NCBI RefSeq assembly: GCF_004349315.1
Contig: NZ_SMLH01000009.1
Coordinates: 1 to 64,000, forward strand
DNA from: Flavobacterium ranwuense
Lineage (GTDB): Bacteria; Bacteroidota; Bacteroidia; Flavobacteriales; Flavobacteriaceae
DNA length: 64,000 bases
Reading direction: 5' to 3'
The notes beneath the pieces were generated by a model. That model ran no database searches. It was not told where the DNA came from and saw nothing but the letters and a program-made list of their open reading frames with translations. Numbering within the stretch: the stretch's first letter is position 1; the number at the start of each line of letters is the position of its first letter. The translations under genes were made by a program, and so were the position numbers. This document shows, one piece after another, positions 1 to 10,400 of the stretch.

Positions 1-858
1 GCCTACTGCCGATGATAAAGCAATTGTGTTATTGGGTGTTACCGTTAGCATTCTGTCTGCGGTTGTCGTACCGCATAGCCCAGTTGAAGTGGCGGTGATA
101 GTAGCTGTTCCGCTGAACGCCGCATCCCAATTCATCACCCCGGTACTTACATTTATTGTTCCCGCTGCTACCGGTAATACCGAATATACTACTGAAGTGC
201 TGTTGGCAGCCGTTGCAGTATAAGTCTCATCAGATGCATTCTGGCATACTGTGGTTGCTCCCGCTGTAAAGCTGGTTGCTCCTGTTGGAGGATTTACAGT
301 AACCACAATCTCAGCTCGATCACTTTCGCAACTTGGTCCTCCACCATCTCTACTGACCCAATATGAAGTGGTTCCTGCAATACTGGTATCAAGTGTTGGA
401 GCTATAGAAGCAGGTATTCCTCCTGTTGATACAGTATACCAAAGGAGATCCGTTAAAGATCCTGAAATAGCATCCTCTATAACAGAGGCCGCATTTAAAC
501 AATAATTTAAAGGAGAAACATTTGGAGTGTTGGGTTTTACATTTACACTTACACTAAGAGCAGCTGTTATCGTTCCTACACAGCTAGAACTAGGAGCGCC
601 ATCAAAAGTAACAGTAATGTCATAGTTTCCGGCAACACTACCCCAATCAATCGTTATTGTATTGTCAGTTAGCGAACCTCCAGAACTAAGAGTTCCTCCA
701 GAAAATGTCCAACTATAATTTGATCCACCAGATACAGCTGTATACGTTTCAGTTGTATTAATGCAAACTTTATTATCTCCGGAGAGAGTCTGACACTGCC
801 CAAAGCTATATAGTGAAGTTAGAAACAATAGAATTATAAAGAAGTAATTTTTTTTCAT
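1..858 (-). CDS. Secreted Ig/PKD-like surface protein, N-terminal part (runs off the left edge)
   Basis: The minus frame is open for 286 codons from an ATG to the window edge, so only the N-terminus is present. The first 20 or so residues form a Lys-led hydrophobic signal peptide ending SLYSFGQ. It is followed by a PKD-like beta domain (YSWTFSGGTL) and then by the repeat seen in Bacteroidota adhesins: a conserved YCLNA motif, then LWYT and SYWVSRDGG. Another beta-sandwich unit starting GATSFTAGATTVCQN follows. Proteins of this build usually carry a C-terminal T9SS or gliding-motility sorting tail, but that part lies outside the window. The function is inferred to be cell-surface adhesion; no catalytic motif is visible. 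Confidence 0.75.
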   Translation of the reverse strand, partial: MKKNYFFIILLFLTSLYSFGQCQTLSGDNKVCINTTETYTAVSGGSNYSWTFSGGTLSSGGSLTDNTITIDWGSVAGNYDITVTFDGAPSSSCVGTITAALSVSVNVKPNTPNVSPLNYCLNAASVIEDAISGSLTDLLWYTVSTGGIPASIAPTLDTSIAGTTSYWVSRDGGGPSCESDRAEIVVTVNPPTGATSFTAGATTVCQNASDETYTATAANSTSVVYSVLPVAAGTINVSTGVMNWDAAFSGTATITATSTGLCGTTTADRMLTVTPNNTIALSSAVG

Positions 859-1240
859 AATAGTCACACTTTTTAATCAAACAATTAAGATTTTGTAATC
901 TGGACATAGAATAATCTATGACATTTACAGAAGTAAAATAAAGTTTATTATTGTGGTATTATTTGCAATGAAAAAATTAATCAAGCTGTTGTTATTCTCT
1001 ATATTTTCTTTTAGAATTGATATTCAAAAATGACAAAAGGATTATTTTATTCGGATTGTATATATTGTTTTTTTTAGGTTTTATAAGCTTAACAAGCTTA
1101 AAATTAAGAATTTATAACTAAATTTTATTAAAAAAATCTTTTTTTCGATAAAAGGATTTTATCTCCCGATAAACTACTCGTTTTAATAAAATTAAGCTTG
1201 GAGGTTTTCTTTTTTTCTTTTTTCAGGAACAATTTAGACA
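859..1240. other. AT-rich intergenic gap with no gene seen
   Basis: This very AT-rich stretch lies upstream of the partial surface protein. I see no convincing ORF, RNA or perfect TAnnTTTG promoter box. It probably holds the promoter of the minus-strand gene that starts at 858. Confidence 0.5.
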
Positions 1241-1270
1241 TAAAAAAAACTGTCTTTTCAGACAGTTTTC
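1241..1270 (-). terminator. Rho-independent terminator of the 1914-aa surface protein gene
   Basis: A 9-bp perfect stem (aaaactgtc / gacagtttt) with a 6-nt loop is followed on the minus strand by a run of eight T. It lies about 30 bp past the stop codon of the gene ending at 1299. Confidence 0.85.
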
Positions 1271-1298
1271 TCTTTTTTAAAGTTTATTAATCCTAAGA

Positions 1299-4200
1299 TT
1301 ATTTAATAATTATTTTTTTACTGAGAGCTCCTTTGGAAGTTTTGAGTTTTACAATATACACTCCTGAACTTATTTTTTTGATTGGAAGCTGTATGTCATA
1401 TTGTCCTTGATTTTCAATTTTCCAAGTGGTGATTGATTGTCCAATAATATTGAATAAAGTCACTTCTTGAACAGTTATATCTATTACTTTATTGTTGATT
1501 ATTATTGTGTTTTTGCTTTGTGAATGGGCTATTTTTATTTCATTATCAATACTGGTTTCCTCATTAAGATTTAGTGTTTTGTCTTTGAATCGTAATGAAA
1601 AACGGGAATTATGTTCGCCTTCAGTAAGATTGATTTCAAAAGCTTCATTTCGGATATTATAGTACATTTTGGTGTCATCATCGTATAGAAAAATAGGTTG
1701 GTTTACATCAAAGTTTTCTAAAGCATCGATTAGGAATTTGACTTTCCCTGCAGCATCCGTTTTTACTCCAATAGGGTAGGAAGCATTGATGTCAAAAAAT
1801 CCTTCGCCTTGAATTACCAATTGATTTTCTCCATTCAAAAAATACATATCATTGGGAAAGTCATCGATATTTAAACCATCATAACCGTAATCCATTTCGC
1901 TGGTTGCTTTTTCATTCATAAATCCTAATAATACCTGTCTGTGGTAATCGTTATGGGAATTAAATCCCAATCGAATTCTTTTAAAAGTATCTTTTTCTAT
2001 AGGATCATTGTCATTATTAGTATTACTCAACGATTTTTCCTTTTTATCATTGTGTCCAATTTTATACATTACATTAGAATTCAAAGCGTCATTTTCTTTA
2101 TGAAAACCTCTTTGGCTATTTTTAAAGATAACTGTACCGCCTGAACCAATTTTTCCATTCACAAAAAAGCCTTGGCCTACTGGAATATATCGGTTAGGAA
2201 TCCCTCTTGATGGGGTTCCTGATTGGCTGATGAAATCAATACCAGCTGCTGATGGCGCTAAACCCCCAGTTAAATTTCGTGCAGCATATCCACCTTGATA
2301 ATCACGTAAAATATGGGTGTTATTGGTTGCATAATGTTCCCAAAAATATAAAGTGCCATCTGTAGAGGGATTTGAGAAAGTTTCTAAAGAAGGTATATTA
2401 TCAGTTATAAAAGCGTCGGCATCTAATGCAGATGGATATGGGTTACCGGTTAACAATAATTGATCATCACCAACAGTATTTGTTGTTATCGATCCATTAT
2501 TCGGTTTTCCAATGAAGGTATAATTTTGAGTTCCTGATGATGCTCCACTTCCTTTTAATGTAAATCCTTGACCTACTCGTATTGGATCATTTTCATTTAT
2601 TTGAACCCAATTAGCATAATCATTAGCATAATCATCAAATTTATAAAGCCAGTAACGAGCTAGACTAATTGGAGTTGTTGCAGCACCGTCATAGCCACCT
2701 ATCCAATTTATTGCAATTGGTGTTACTGGATTGGTTCCATCTTTCAAACTGCCAGAAACGGTGTAGTCAGCGTTATTTGTAGTTGCATTTATTGGGCTGA
2801 CTGGAGAACTCCAATAATTATAATTGTATAAATTAGATTGTCCTTTTTGATCTCTTTCGATATATCCTGAGCTTGTAACGTCTAAATCACTTTCCGTGGT
2901 TTGCACCAACTGTGACATCCCAACTAAATCAATTTTTCCATCTAATTTTAAGTACCAATCATTTTGTATTTTGGTATCATTGTTCATTATAATATTTTTT
3001 CCTGCATCCACCAGCATGCCTAAATCAATGTTGTTAGCCGTTTCTGTAATGTCATGTTTTACATGTACTATCGACCAGTTTTGTTCCATAATATCTTCTC
3101 CTCTGATTTCTTTTGTAGGGCTGTTTACCGCTGTTGAAAAACTTCCATTTCGTTCTGTTAAAAAAGGCATAGGGGCTTGTTGAATATGAATGTTCTTATG
3201 GTTGTAAATTTTTGTTCCAATGATATCAATTGCAGGAGTTGTCAGGTCATCAATTATATCATCTTTATAATTGTCCATTCTGTAATAACGAAGCAAATTA
3301 GCAAAAGGCAAAGGAATAGGAGAGGTGGCTACGTTTTTTGGGACAATTGTACCTCTAATTTGTGAACTGGTATCTTGAATTTCCTGATATACCATTCGTT
3401 GTAATTGGTAATCGGTCAAAGCCAAATTAAATACTCTTACTTCATCTATTTTTCCTTTAAAATATTTTGTATTACTGCTTGGATCTCTTCCTAAAGTGAG
3501 AAGCGATGCATCTGCTGAAATGCTTCCTGTTTTAGCTTGGCTTGCCACCAAAGCACCGTTTAAATATAACTTTATATTGGCACCGTCATAGATTACCCCA
3601 ACATGATACCATTGTGATACATTTAAGGTGGTATTAAAAAGGACTGAAGTTCCATTAACAATTCCTTCTAATTTCTTGGTAGCTGTTATTCGTATTTGGA
3701 AATTATTTTGTCCTATAATGACTCCTTCCGAAGAAAATGCAGGGTTTAAATTAACCCATGCCATGAGCGATGCATTGGCTAAACCTCCAAGGATTGCTGT
3801 GCTTTGTCCATAGTCATTTCGTCCATCAAAATCTAGAAATAGTTTTGTGCGGATGTCTCTTGGTGAACCCCACTGAAACGTATTCGTATCAAAAGTATCC
3901 AGAATGCCATCTTTGTCAATGTCAGTTGTTCCATCAATAATTCCATTATTATTAGTGTCTAAAATTTTATAGTCATAAATCAATAATGTATTTGCAATAT
4001 CAAATGTACTTCCGTTAGATATCACATCAAGATAATCGGGGATTCCGTCGGTATCTGTGTCTTTTAGATAGGTAGTAGCTGGATTTGCAGTTGCAATACC
4101 TTGTCCTAAATTTCCGTATTGGTTTGTTGCTCCCGTACCATAGTCGTAAATGTCTAATATTCCGTCTCCAAAACCTTCTGTTATTCCATCTCCATTAATA

Positions 4201-7043
4201 TCTTTACTTCTAAATATTTCTGATTCCGGACCATCTCCTGTTCCGTCCCCATTGATGTCTCCGTCCCCATTTACATATCCAGAAACAGCATTTGTATTTC
4301 CTGCCCCAGATTCATCCAAGTCGAAAAGACTGTCGTTGTCACTGTCTAAATCTATATAATTTGGGATTCCATCACTATCAGAGTCTAATGCTGGTAATGC
4401 AGCTGTGGATTCGGCACTATCAAGGAGTCCATTTCCGTTGGTGTCAACCCAAGTCACATCTATTCTTCCTTTAGCATTGCTCAAGTTTCCTAAGCCAGTT
4501 TCAATAACATCTTCAATACCATCATTATCGGCATCCAAATCAAACATATCGGCAACTCCATCATGGTCTAAATCACATAAAGTTTGTGAAATTAGGATGT
4601 CATCCAATGCAAGGTCATTACCGCCACCACCAGGAGCATTATTTTTGAAACGGATGGTAAAGGCATTCACATTTCCTAAGTTGACACTAGTAGTGAATTG
4701 TTTCCAAACTCCTTGACTGCAGGTATTGTCCGTAGTGCTTCCAGAGCACCTTCCGATGTCTCCTGTGTTGAAAGTCGTAAGAAGATTGTTTGATAAATCA
4801 TAAAATTCTACTGTTACATTGGGTAAAATTGAGCCTGGGAAAGTAGAGGGGGCCATTATATTTAATACCCAAAAACTGTAGGTTACAGGCAGATTGGACA
4901 GGATTCCTGTTATCGTTGTTTCGTAAAATGTGCCGGGAGTAAAACTGGCGTTAAAAACCGCCATTCTTCCATTGGTGTCCCCTGTGGTATGATCTTCGCC
5001 ATTGTACCAAGCTAAATCACCATGAATATTTTCAGGGTCGCTGGCTACTGTTCCCGTTATTTTAGAAACCACCGTGTATTCCCCATCGTCTAGTATCCAG
5101 GTTGATTGGCTAGGACATGCTGTCGTGTTAGTGCCTGCAATTCCGTCTTCATAGCAATAGGTTGTTGTTGCATTATAAGCAGCTGTAAAGCTTGAAGTCC
5201 TTCCTCCTGTCCCGAAGGTTTCATTTAAAAACTTATAATCTACTTTATGGCCATTTGAGCTGTTACAATTTGTTTCCTCAGTAGCATCTAGAATACCATC
5301 ATTATCATCATCTATATCAAAATTGTCATATACACCATCCCCGTCGCTATCAAAAAAGGTTTGAATTCCAGTACCTTGAATAGAAAAATCATAAGGATTT
5401 TCATTAGTATCGCCGTTTACAATTGAAATTGCGGCCGTTTTTAAACCTAAGGTATTAGGATTAAAGCTGACAGAAAATGTAGAACTGCCTCCCGCAGCAA
5501 TTGAAGTACTCGGACTAGTGGTAACTGTGAAATCGCCAGCGTTAGTTCCGGAAATAGTTAGGACTCCTATGGATAAGGGGGAAGTACCCGTATTTTGAAT
5601 GGTATATGTTTTTGTAATGATTCCTGTACTAGTTTCCATTGACCCAAAGTCGGTCCAATCTGTGGGACTTGGAATTGCATCACCATCAATAATTGAAACA
5701 GCGTTTCCCAGAATATTTATTTCGGGTAAATTTACGGTTGCTACTATAGCTGTTCTTGCGGCAGAAACACATGGACCATTAACCGCTTCAATATAATAGG
5801 TTGTCGTTGTAGCAATAAATGGCGTGGTAAAACTGGGTCCTGTTCCTAAAGCACTTCCTCCAGTTGATGCTGCAAACCAAGAAATTATTCCGGCAGAAGC
5901 AGTTGCGGACAAATCAACTGTGCCAGAGCCAACTCTAGAAGCGGGAGTTGTACCTGTAATTGTAGGAGTGGCATTTACGGTTACGTTTGCAGTATTATTT
6001 GTACCAATGTTAGAACTACAATTATTAGGAGTAGTTCCACCACTTGTCAGATTTGTAATTGTTATAGTAGTTGTACCGGAATTTGAAAGTGCGCTTGTGG
6101 TAAAAATTCCTGAACCGGCACTTGTAACCATCATAGTTGCGGTATTGGCTGTAGCGGTATTGGCTCCTGTTAAGTTGTATGTTACAGTATAAGTTCCTAC
6201 TGGTAGTCCTGCTGCTGAGGATGTTACTAATGCACTGGCTGTGTTGCTTGGACAGATTGGAGTTACCGATAGAGTTGCCGTTAAACTATAAGTAGGGCAG
6301 GTCCATGAGATAATTACTTGACCTTTGTAGCCATTCCCGCCTGATCTATCTGCACCGGTTCCTGCTCTAGCCCCAGCTCCAGCACCGCCAAAAGCAGTGC
6401 TTGAATTTCCGTCGCTACTGATATCTAAGCCTGTTGCCCCTGCACCACCTCCAGTAACTGCAGCACCTCCAAGCATTATAAGAGCACTATTTCCATTTGA
6501 GATTGTTCCTGCGCTTCCGCCACCACCGCCACTTGATACCCCTAATGCTGCACCGGTTCCACCTGCCCCTCCATAATAATTAAAACCAGATGACCAGCCA
6601 ATATTGCCACTTGTGGATGCAGTTGCACCACCAGTAGTTGAAAGATTACCACTTGCACCGTTACCACCATTACCACCAACAGCTAATAATGTAGCCGTTG
6701 ACCCGAACCAAGATGAATTTCCTGCACCACCTGTGCCTGTTGAACCAACTCCGCCTGTTCCAACAGTAACAGTATATGTAGTGCCTGGAATTACTGTAAT
6801 GGATGTATTCTTAACATAGCCGCCACCGGCACCACCGCCACCAGCAGATGGATTTCCTGTTGCACCACCACCAGCGCCTCCTCCTCCCCAAGCTTCAACT
6901 TGTATCCAGGTCACCCCAGCAGGAACAGTAAATGTTCCAGATGTGGAAAAGGTTTGAGTCGTTTGTGAAATTCCAAAAAATGTAATGAAAAGGAGAACAA
7001 TTGTAAAAACTAATTTTTTGCTTATTAAAGTAATTTTATTCAT
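1299..7043 (-). CDS. Giant T9SS-secreted adhesin-like protein (Gly-rich, ASH-like, TSP3, LamG, type A sorting tail)
   Basis: This is a 1914-aa secreted protein. A signal peptide (about 1-27, ending FFGISQ) is followed by a Gly-rich domain to about residue 250, Ig-like units, and an ASH/HYDIN 'choice-of-anchor' domain (about 440-560). Next come thrombospondin type 3 Ca-binding repeats rich in DxDxDG (about 563-590 and 825-1015), a LamG/concanavalin-like domain (about 1070-1215), a long conserved region with the WSSPV motif, and a T9SS type A tail (about 1838-1914) ending in GVYIVKLKTSKG plus a basic KKIIIK end. By family knowledge it is exported by T9SS and anchored to or released from the cell surface. 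Binding of polysaccharide or surfaces is inferred. It is a paralogue of the next gene, with matching head and tail and a different middle. Confidence 0.88.
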   Translation of the reverse strand: MNKITLISKKLVFTIVLLFITFFGISQTTQTFSTSGTFTVPAGVTWIQVEAWGGGGAGGGATGNPSAGGGGAGGGYVKNTSITVIPGTTYTVTVGTGGVGSTGTGGAGNSSWFGSTATLLAVGGNGGNGASGNLSTTGGATASTSGNIGWSSGFNYYGGAGGTGAALGVSSGGGGGSAGTISNGNSALIMLGGAAVTGGGAGATGLDISSDGNSSTAFGGAGAGARAGTGADRSGGNGYKGQVIISWTCPTYSLTATLSVTPICPSNTASALVTSSAAGLPVGTYTVTYNLTGANTATANTATMMVTSAGSGIFTTSALSNSGTTTITITNLTSGGTTPNNCSSNIGTNNTANVTVNATPTITGTTPASRVGSGTVDLSATASAGIISWFAASTGGSALGTGPSFTTPFIATTTTYYIEAVNGPCVSAARTAIVATVNLPEINILGNAVSIIDGDAIPSPTDWTDFGSMETSTGIITKTYTIQNTGTSPLSIGVLTISGTNAGDFTVTTSPSTSIAAGGSSTFSVSFNPNTLGLKTAAISIVNGDTNENPYDFSIQGTGIQTFFDSDGDGVYDNFDIDDDNDGILDATEETNCNSSNGHKVDYKFLNETFGTGGRTSSFTAAYNATTTYCYEDGIAGTNTTACPSQSTWILDDGEYTVVSKITGTVASDPENIHGDLAWYNGEDHTTGDTNGRMAVFNASFTPGTFYETTITGILSNLPVTYSFWVLNIMAPSTFPGSILPNVTVEFYDLSNNLLTTFNTGDIGRCSGSTTDNTCSQGVWKQFTTSVNLGNVNAFTIRFKNNAPGGGGNDLALDDILISQTLCDLDHDGVADMFDLDADNDGIEDVIETGLGNLSNAKGRIDVTWVDTNGNGLLDSAESTAALPALDSDSDGIPNYIDLDSDNDSLFDLDESGAGNTNAVSGYVNGDGDINGDGTGDGPESEIFRSKDINGDGITEGFGDGILDIYDYGTGATNQYGNLGQGIATANPATTYLKDTDTDGIPDYLDVISNGSTFDIANTLLIYDYKILDTNNNGIIDGTTDIDKDGILDTFDTNTFQWGSPRDIRTKLFLDFDGRNDYGQSTAILGGLANASLMAWVNLNPAFSSEGVIIGQNNFQIRITATKKLEGIVNGTSVLFNTTLNVSQWYHVGVIYDGANIKLYLNGALVASQAKTGSISADASLLTLGRDPSSNTKYFKGKIDEVRVFNLALTDYQLQRMVYQEIQDTSSQIRGTIVPKNVATSPIPLPFANLLRYYRMDNYKDDIIDDLTTPAIDIIGTKIYNHKNIHIQQAPMPFLTERNGSFSTAVNSPTKEIRGEDIMEQNWSIVHVKHDITETANNIDLGMLVDAGKNIIMNNDTKIQNDWYLKLDGKIDLVGMSQLVQTTESDLDVTSSGYIERDQKGQSNLYNYNYWSSPVSPINATTNNADYTVSGSLKDGTNPVTPIAINWIGGYDGAATTPISLARYWLYKFDDYANDYANWVQINENDPIRVGQGFTLKGSGASSGTQNYTFIGKPNNGSITTNTVGDDQLLLTGNPYPSALDADAFITDNIPSLETFSNPSTDGTLYFWEHYATNNTHILRDYQGGYAARNLTGGLAPSAAGIDFISQSGTPSRGIPNRYIPVGQGFFVNGKIGSGGTVIFKNSQRGFHKENDALNSNVMYKIGHNDKKEKSLSNTNNDNDPIEKDTFKRIRLGFNSHNDYHRQVLLGFMNEKATSEMDYGYDGLNIDDFPNDMYFLNGENQLVIQGEGFFDINASYPIGVKTDAAGKVKFLIDALENFDVNQPIFLYDDDTKMYYNIRNEAFEINLTEGEHNSRFSLRFKDKTLNLNEETSIDNEIKIAHSQSKNTIIINNKVIDITVQEVTLFNIIGQSITTWKIENQGQYDIQLPIKKISSGVYIVKLKTSKGALSKKIIIK

Positions 7044-7385
7044 AGTCTAATTACTGTATTTAATTAAGGTTCAGTTTTTTATCTTTTGAGCGTGACTTGT
7101 TTGAGTGATATTTTATGGACTAAAGTTAAATGTATTATTGTGATTAATCAGCTAAAGTGCAAATAAAATCGACAAAATACATTTTTATTTAAATATTGTA
7201 GTTTAATTAATACAAAATAATTAATTTTTATAAAAAAATAAATAGGAACTATTATGGGGAAATAGTTACTGGTTTCTAAATTTTCAATATTTATTACTAT
7301 TCAAAAAAATGTAACCATAGATATTTAGTTAATCTTAATTAACAGTTTATGATTTTAATGAATCATTTTTAATTGGTCTAATTGT
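7044..7385. other. AT-rich intergenic gap
   Basis: This is the spacer upstream of the 1914-aa protein gene. No ORF or RNA gene is recognisable and no perfect -7 box (TAnnTTTG on the minus strand) was found. It presumably carries that gene's promoter. Confidence 0.45.
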
Positions 7386-7420
7386 ATAAAAAAAGACTTC
7401 CCGGTTAGGAGAAGTCTCTT
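7386..7420 (-). terminator. Rho-independent terminator of the 2134-aa surface protein gene
   Basis: A perfect 7-bp stem (agacttc / gaagtct) with a 10-nt loop is followed on the minus strand by a T-rich tract. It is about 30 bp past the stop codon at 7445. Confidence 0.75.
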
Positions 7421-7444
7421 TCTGAAGTGTTATTTTATTTTAAA

Positions 7445-10400
7445 TTATTTGACGATAATTTTCTTACTGATATTCCCTTTGGAAGTTTTCAGTTTTACGA
7501 TATAAACTCCTGATTTTTTGTTCTGAATAGGTATTTTAATACTGGTTTGTTCCTTGTCAGTCACATCCCATTTAGATATTAATTTTCCTTGGATATTAAA
7601 AAGTGACACGGCAAGAACTGTATTGTCATTTGCATCATTTGTTATATTCAAAACATTATTAGAACGGGTAAAGACTACTTGAACGGTATTTTCATAAGCA
7701 GGATCTTTTACGCTAAGGGTTTTATCCGTAAAACGTAATGAGAAACGATCAGTAAAGTATCCTTCAGGAAGTTCTATTTCATAAAGGGTATTCTTTATAC
7801 TATTATAAGTATCCGTTTCTTTATCGTAAACAAAAATATTTTGGTTTTCATCAAAATTTTCTAATGCATCAATACCAAAAGATACTTTTCCAGCTGCTTC
7901 CATTCGAACAGCAATATGGAAGGAGGCGTCTTCATCAAAATAACCTTCTCCTTGTATCGCTAATTCATTTTCACCATTCAATAGATACATATCACTTGGA
8001 GATTCATCAATATTAAAGGCATCATAACCATTATCCATAGCACTTGTTGCTTTTTCGTCCATAAAGGCCAAAAGCACTTGTCTGTGGAAGGTTTTGTCGA
8101 TAACATTAAATCCTAGCCGTACTTTTTTATGAGTGTCTTTCTCAATTGGAGCATTGCTATTGTCCGTCCAATGGCTAGAAGCTTTTGGACTAACCGGAAT
8201 TCTATACGTTGTTTGGGAAACCCCAACTTCGTCTTCTTTATGAAAATCTCTTTGACTATTATTAAAAGTTACTGTTCCTCCTGTGCCAGCTATTCCAGCA
8301 ACAAAGAAACCTTGCGCTACAGGAATATATCGGTTAGGAATCAACTTGCTTGTTGCACCAGACCCACTTATGAAATCTACGCCAGTAGCGCTTGGAGCGA
8401 CTCCTCCAGACAGATTTCGTATGCCATAACCCCCTTGATACGCTCTTAATATATGGGTGTTGTTAGTTGCGTAATGTTCCCAGAAATATAATGCTCCATC
8501 AATTGCGGGATCAGTAATAGATGTTTCAACTGAACCAATGTTATCGGTTATAAATTTATCAGCATCTAATGCAGATGGATAGGGATTCCCTATAAGTAAC
8601 AATTGATCTGCGAGTACTATGTTTGTTATAGTACCGTTATTTGGTTTTCCTAAAAAGGTAAGGTTTTGTGTTCCTGAAGTTCCTGGTCCTTTTAAGGTAA
8701 ATCCTTTACTTGCTGACAATGATCCTGTTTCACCTATTTGAGTCCAATTGGCATAGTCATTCGCTAAATTATCGAATTTAAAAATCCAATAGCGTGCTAA
8801 ACTAAATGGAGATGTTGCTCCATCAAAACCACCAACCCAAGTTATCGTTGCTGGTGCTGCAGGATTTGTTCCGTTTTTTAAAACTCCGGCCACAGTAAAA
8901 GCATTGTTGTTTGTAGTGGCGTTAATTGCACCCACAGGTGAACTCCAATAGTTATAATTATACTTGTTAGATTGTCCTTGTTGGTCTCTTTCTAATGAAC
9001 CCGAACTGGTTGCATCTAAGTCGCTGCCTAGTTTTTGTATCAATTGTGATCTTCCCACTAAATCAATTTTTCCATCTAGTTTCAAGTAATGAGAAACTTC
9101 AATTTTAGTTCCATCAGTTTGTAATCCTCCAACAGTTGTAGCACTCAATGTGTTGCTGTTAACGAATAATCCTAAAACGGTTTTATTCCCTACCGAAGTA
9201 ATATTATGACTTGTTTTTACAATATTCCAATCTATAGTTTCAATATCATCTACTATTGATAAACTATATGGAATATCTTGAACAGTATTGTTTTTCCATG
9301 TTCCGGGAGTTTCCCAGCTTCCATTTGCTAATGATTCATAAGGTAATGGTGCAGTTTGCAAATCTACAGTTGTTAAATTTCGTAGAGCAGCCGTATTATT
9401 GTTGTTTGATATGTCTTTGGCATTAGTAAAAGTATAGGTAGACATTGGATAATAGGCGCTTAAATTTGACCAAGGGATACTACTAATTTCATTCGATGTA
9501 ATACTATTAGGGATAATTTTTCCATTAGTTGCTATGCCGTTACTTAGAATTTCTTGATTCATAACATAACGTAGTTCTTTTACAGAGAGCGCAACATTCC
9601 AAATGCGAACCTCATCGATAGTACCATTAAAGAAAGATGTAGGTGTTACACCATTTGCTGCTCCTATTAAGAAAGATTGTGTTGGATTCGCAGGTACATT
9701 GCTTAATGTTTTACTTGCATCTTCAAAACCATCGATATATAATTTTGCTGTTGAGGTTGAATTATCGTATGCCACGCATACATTATGCCATTTTTCTGTA
9801 GGCATTATTATAGAAGATGTTATAGTTTGTTTTGTGCCATTAAACCAACTCATCTCAACTTTTCCGGATGCATTTATACTTAAATCATACCCTGCGGTAT
9901 AAGGGTTGTTTCTTTTGGAAAGAATTGTTTGGTTGATAGTACTACTTTTTATCCAAGCAGAGACTGTAAATGATGTGTTTAAATCTAAAACTTTACCAGC
10001 ATCTAGATAATCATTTACACCATCAAAATCGATAGCTCTTTCAAAAGTTCTTTCTGGAGCATAACCAAAAGTAATATATTTAGTTCCGTCAAAATCATAA
10101 TCAGTTTCTAGTTTTGACCCGTTAACGCGCATAATTCTATATTCTGATGTTGGATTAAATTGAGGAGTACTCGATATGAACATCAAGAAATCACCAGGAG
10201 GAGTTATCGTGGAGGTAAGTAGAGTAGAAGGTATAGAAACCTTACAAGAAGGAATATTACCGCCAGTTTCTTTCACTCTCCAAGTTCGTCCTATTGAAAT
10301 AAAATCAACTTCAGTAGTTAATGAAGGTGATATCCCCGAACTCATGTTTACTATTACTGCGGGTTGAGCAAGCAGTGTTCCATTATTACTTCCCCAAACT